Source: Prevotellaceae bacterium
Lineage (GTDB): Bacteria > Bacteroidota > Bacteroidia > Bacteroidales > UBA932
Length of the DNA stretch: 7,775 nt
Assembly (NCBI GenBank): GCA_031288855.1
Contig: JAITQQ010000050.1
Coordinates: forward strand, 1-7,775
Reading direction: 5' to 3'
The notes under the pieces are model-generated. The model saw nothing but the letters and a program-made list of their open reading frames with translations, was not told where the DNA came from and did not search any database. This document shows, piece after piece, positions 7,566-7,775 of this stretch (its first letter is position 1; each line of letters opens with the position of its first letter). The translations under genes were made by a program, and so were the position numbers.

Positions 7566-7586
7566 TTGTTTCCCTCCGGGAAACAA
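7566..7586. repeat. Perfect hairpin, 9-bp arms, loop TCC
   Basis: TTGTTTCCC (7566-7574) and GGGAAACAA (7578-7586) are exact reverse complements. The right arm runs into heptamer array B (GGGAAACAACG), so this hairpin marks the junction between the palindrome cluster and the second array. Confidence 0.9.
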
Positions 7587-7588
7587 CG

Positions 7589-7660
7589 GAAAACGGGGAA
7601 CGGAAAACGGCAAACGGGGAACAACGGAGAACGGCAAACGGAAAACGAAAAACGGGGAAC
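7589..7660. repeat. Heptamer array B, same orientation as array A
   Basis: From 7589 the units are GAAAACG, GGGAACG, GAAAACG, GCAAACG, then a 10-bp unit (GGGAACAACG, 7617-7626, with an extra AAC), GAGAACG, GCAAACG, GAAAACG, AAAAACG and a final partial GGGAAC. The consensus and orientation equal those of array A about 320 bp away, with slightly more variation at positions 2-3. Confidence 0.9.
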
Positions 7661-7673
7661 AACCGTTCCCCGT
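7652..7673. repeat. Perfect hairpin closing array B
   Basis: ACGGGGAAC (7652-7660), the last heptamer sequence of array B, pairs exactly with GTTCCCCGT (7665-7673) across a 4-nt AACC loop. The right arm is thus an inverted copy of the heptamer unit. No T-tract follows on either strand. Confidence 0.87.
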
Positions 7674-7711
7674 AATTTCTAATTCGTAATTGTGTGCCGC
7701 AGCCCCCATGC

Positions 7712-7727
7712 GCGGCGGGCACGCCGC
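7712..7727. repeat. Short GC-rich dyad
   Basis: GCGGCG and CGCCGC form a 6-bp stem with a GGCA loop. It lacks a T-tract and may be a chance feature of the GC-rich stretch. Confidence 0.5.
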
Positions 7728-7775
7728 AACGCACCTTTCGCTAAAATTTGTCTTAATGCGTTTTTAATTCGTTAT

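Larger units (their letters stand above)
7091..7775. other. Repeat-rich intergenic region upstream of gyrA, no credible gene
   Basis: The first 70 bp or so hold the gyrA leader and promoter candidates. About 7190-7673 is a composite of a heptamer array, a cluster of short palindromes and a second heptamer array. From 7674 to 7775 there is A/T-rich sequence around one more GC-rich dyad, with no gene start recognised before the edge. Open frames here of about 60-156 codons exist on both strands, but their translations are low-complexity and follow the 7-bp repeat. None has a plausible start context or domain. Between 7481 and 7565 the sequence is strongly GC-rich with several imperfect dyads (for example around CCCCCCGGG at 7521-7529). 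Confidence 0.85.

Noticed and set aside
7279..7586. Intrinsic terminators
   Set aside because: The hairpins are strong but none is followed by a T-tract on either strand, and no gene in the window ends here.
7190..7660. CRISPR array
   Set aside because: The repeats are 7-bp tandem units with no spacers of regular length, and the palindromes differ in sequence; no cas gene is present.
7154..7734. Overlapping open frames with Phe/Pro/Arg-periodic or Asn/Gly/Lys/Arg-periodic products
   Set aside because: Their periodicity follows directly from the 7-bp arrays read in different frames; they lack start signals and non-repetitive conserved segments, so they are not called as genes.
7742..7751. 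Promoter-like TAAAATTTG facing right toward the window edge
   Set aside because: The spacing within the box is one base too long and no matching upstream TTG is present; no gene start is visible before the edge.

Overview
The window looks like a chromosomal segment from a member of the Bacteroidota, most likely the Bacteroidales. Four things point there: the GyrA and UvrB sequences, a secreted TANFOR-like/fibronectin type III protein, start codons preceded by A/T-rich leaders without a Shine-Dalgarno sequence, and promoter-like TAnnTTTG boxes (the Bacteroidota -7 element) in front of the genes. No taxon can be named more precisely by eye.

All four genes lie on the minus strand, so the order of transcription runs from right to left. 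gyrA (4583-7090) encodes the DNA gyrase A subunit. It is followed after 66 bp by a gene for an exported tetratricopeptide-repeat protein (3227-4516). A strong intrinsic terminator (3174-3206) closes that unit. Directly behind it a new promoter (3145-3172) starts a second unit: a secreted fibronectin type III protein (1973-3127), and then uvrB, whose ATG is 2 bp past the stop of the upstream gene. uvrB runs off the left edge of the window and lacks only its last few residues.

The right end (about 7160-7775) has no credible gene. It is a repeat-rich intergenic block: two same-orientation arrays of a 7-bp unit (consensus G-R-R-A-A-Y-G) enclose a cluster of perfect short palindromes, several built around a CCGTAGG-like core, plus a 15-bp direct repeat. 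Reading frames through this block give Phe/Pro/Arg-periodic or Gly/Asn/Lys/Arg-periodic peptides that are by-products of the heptamer.

Functionally the window combines DNA topology (gyrA) and nucleotide-excision repair (uvrB) with two exported proteins of unknown role. I see no evidence of a mobile element, defence system, CRISPR array, tRNA or rRNA. The coding part is ordinary housekeeping DNA. The composite repeat block upstream of gyrA is the part most worth a second look.
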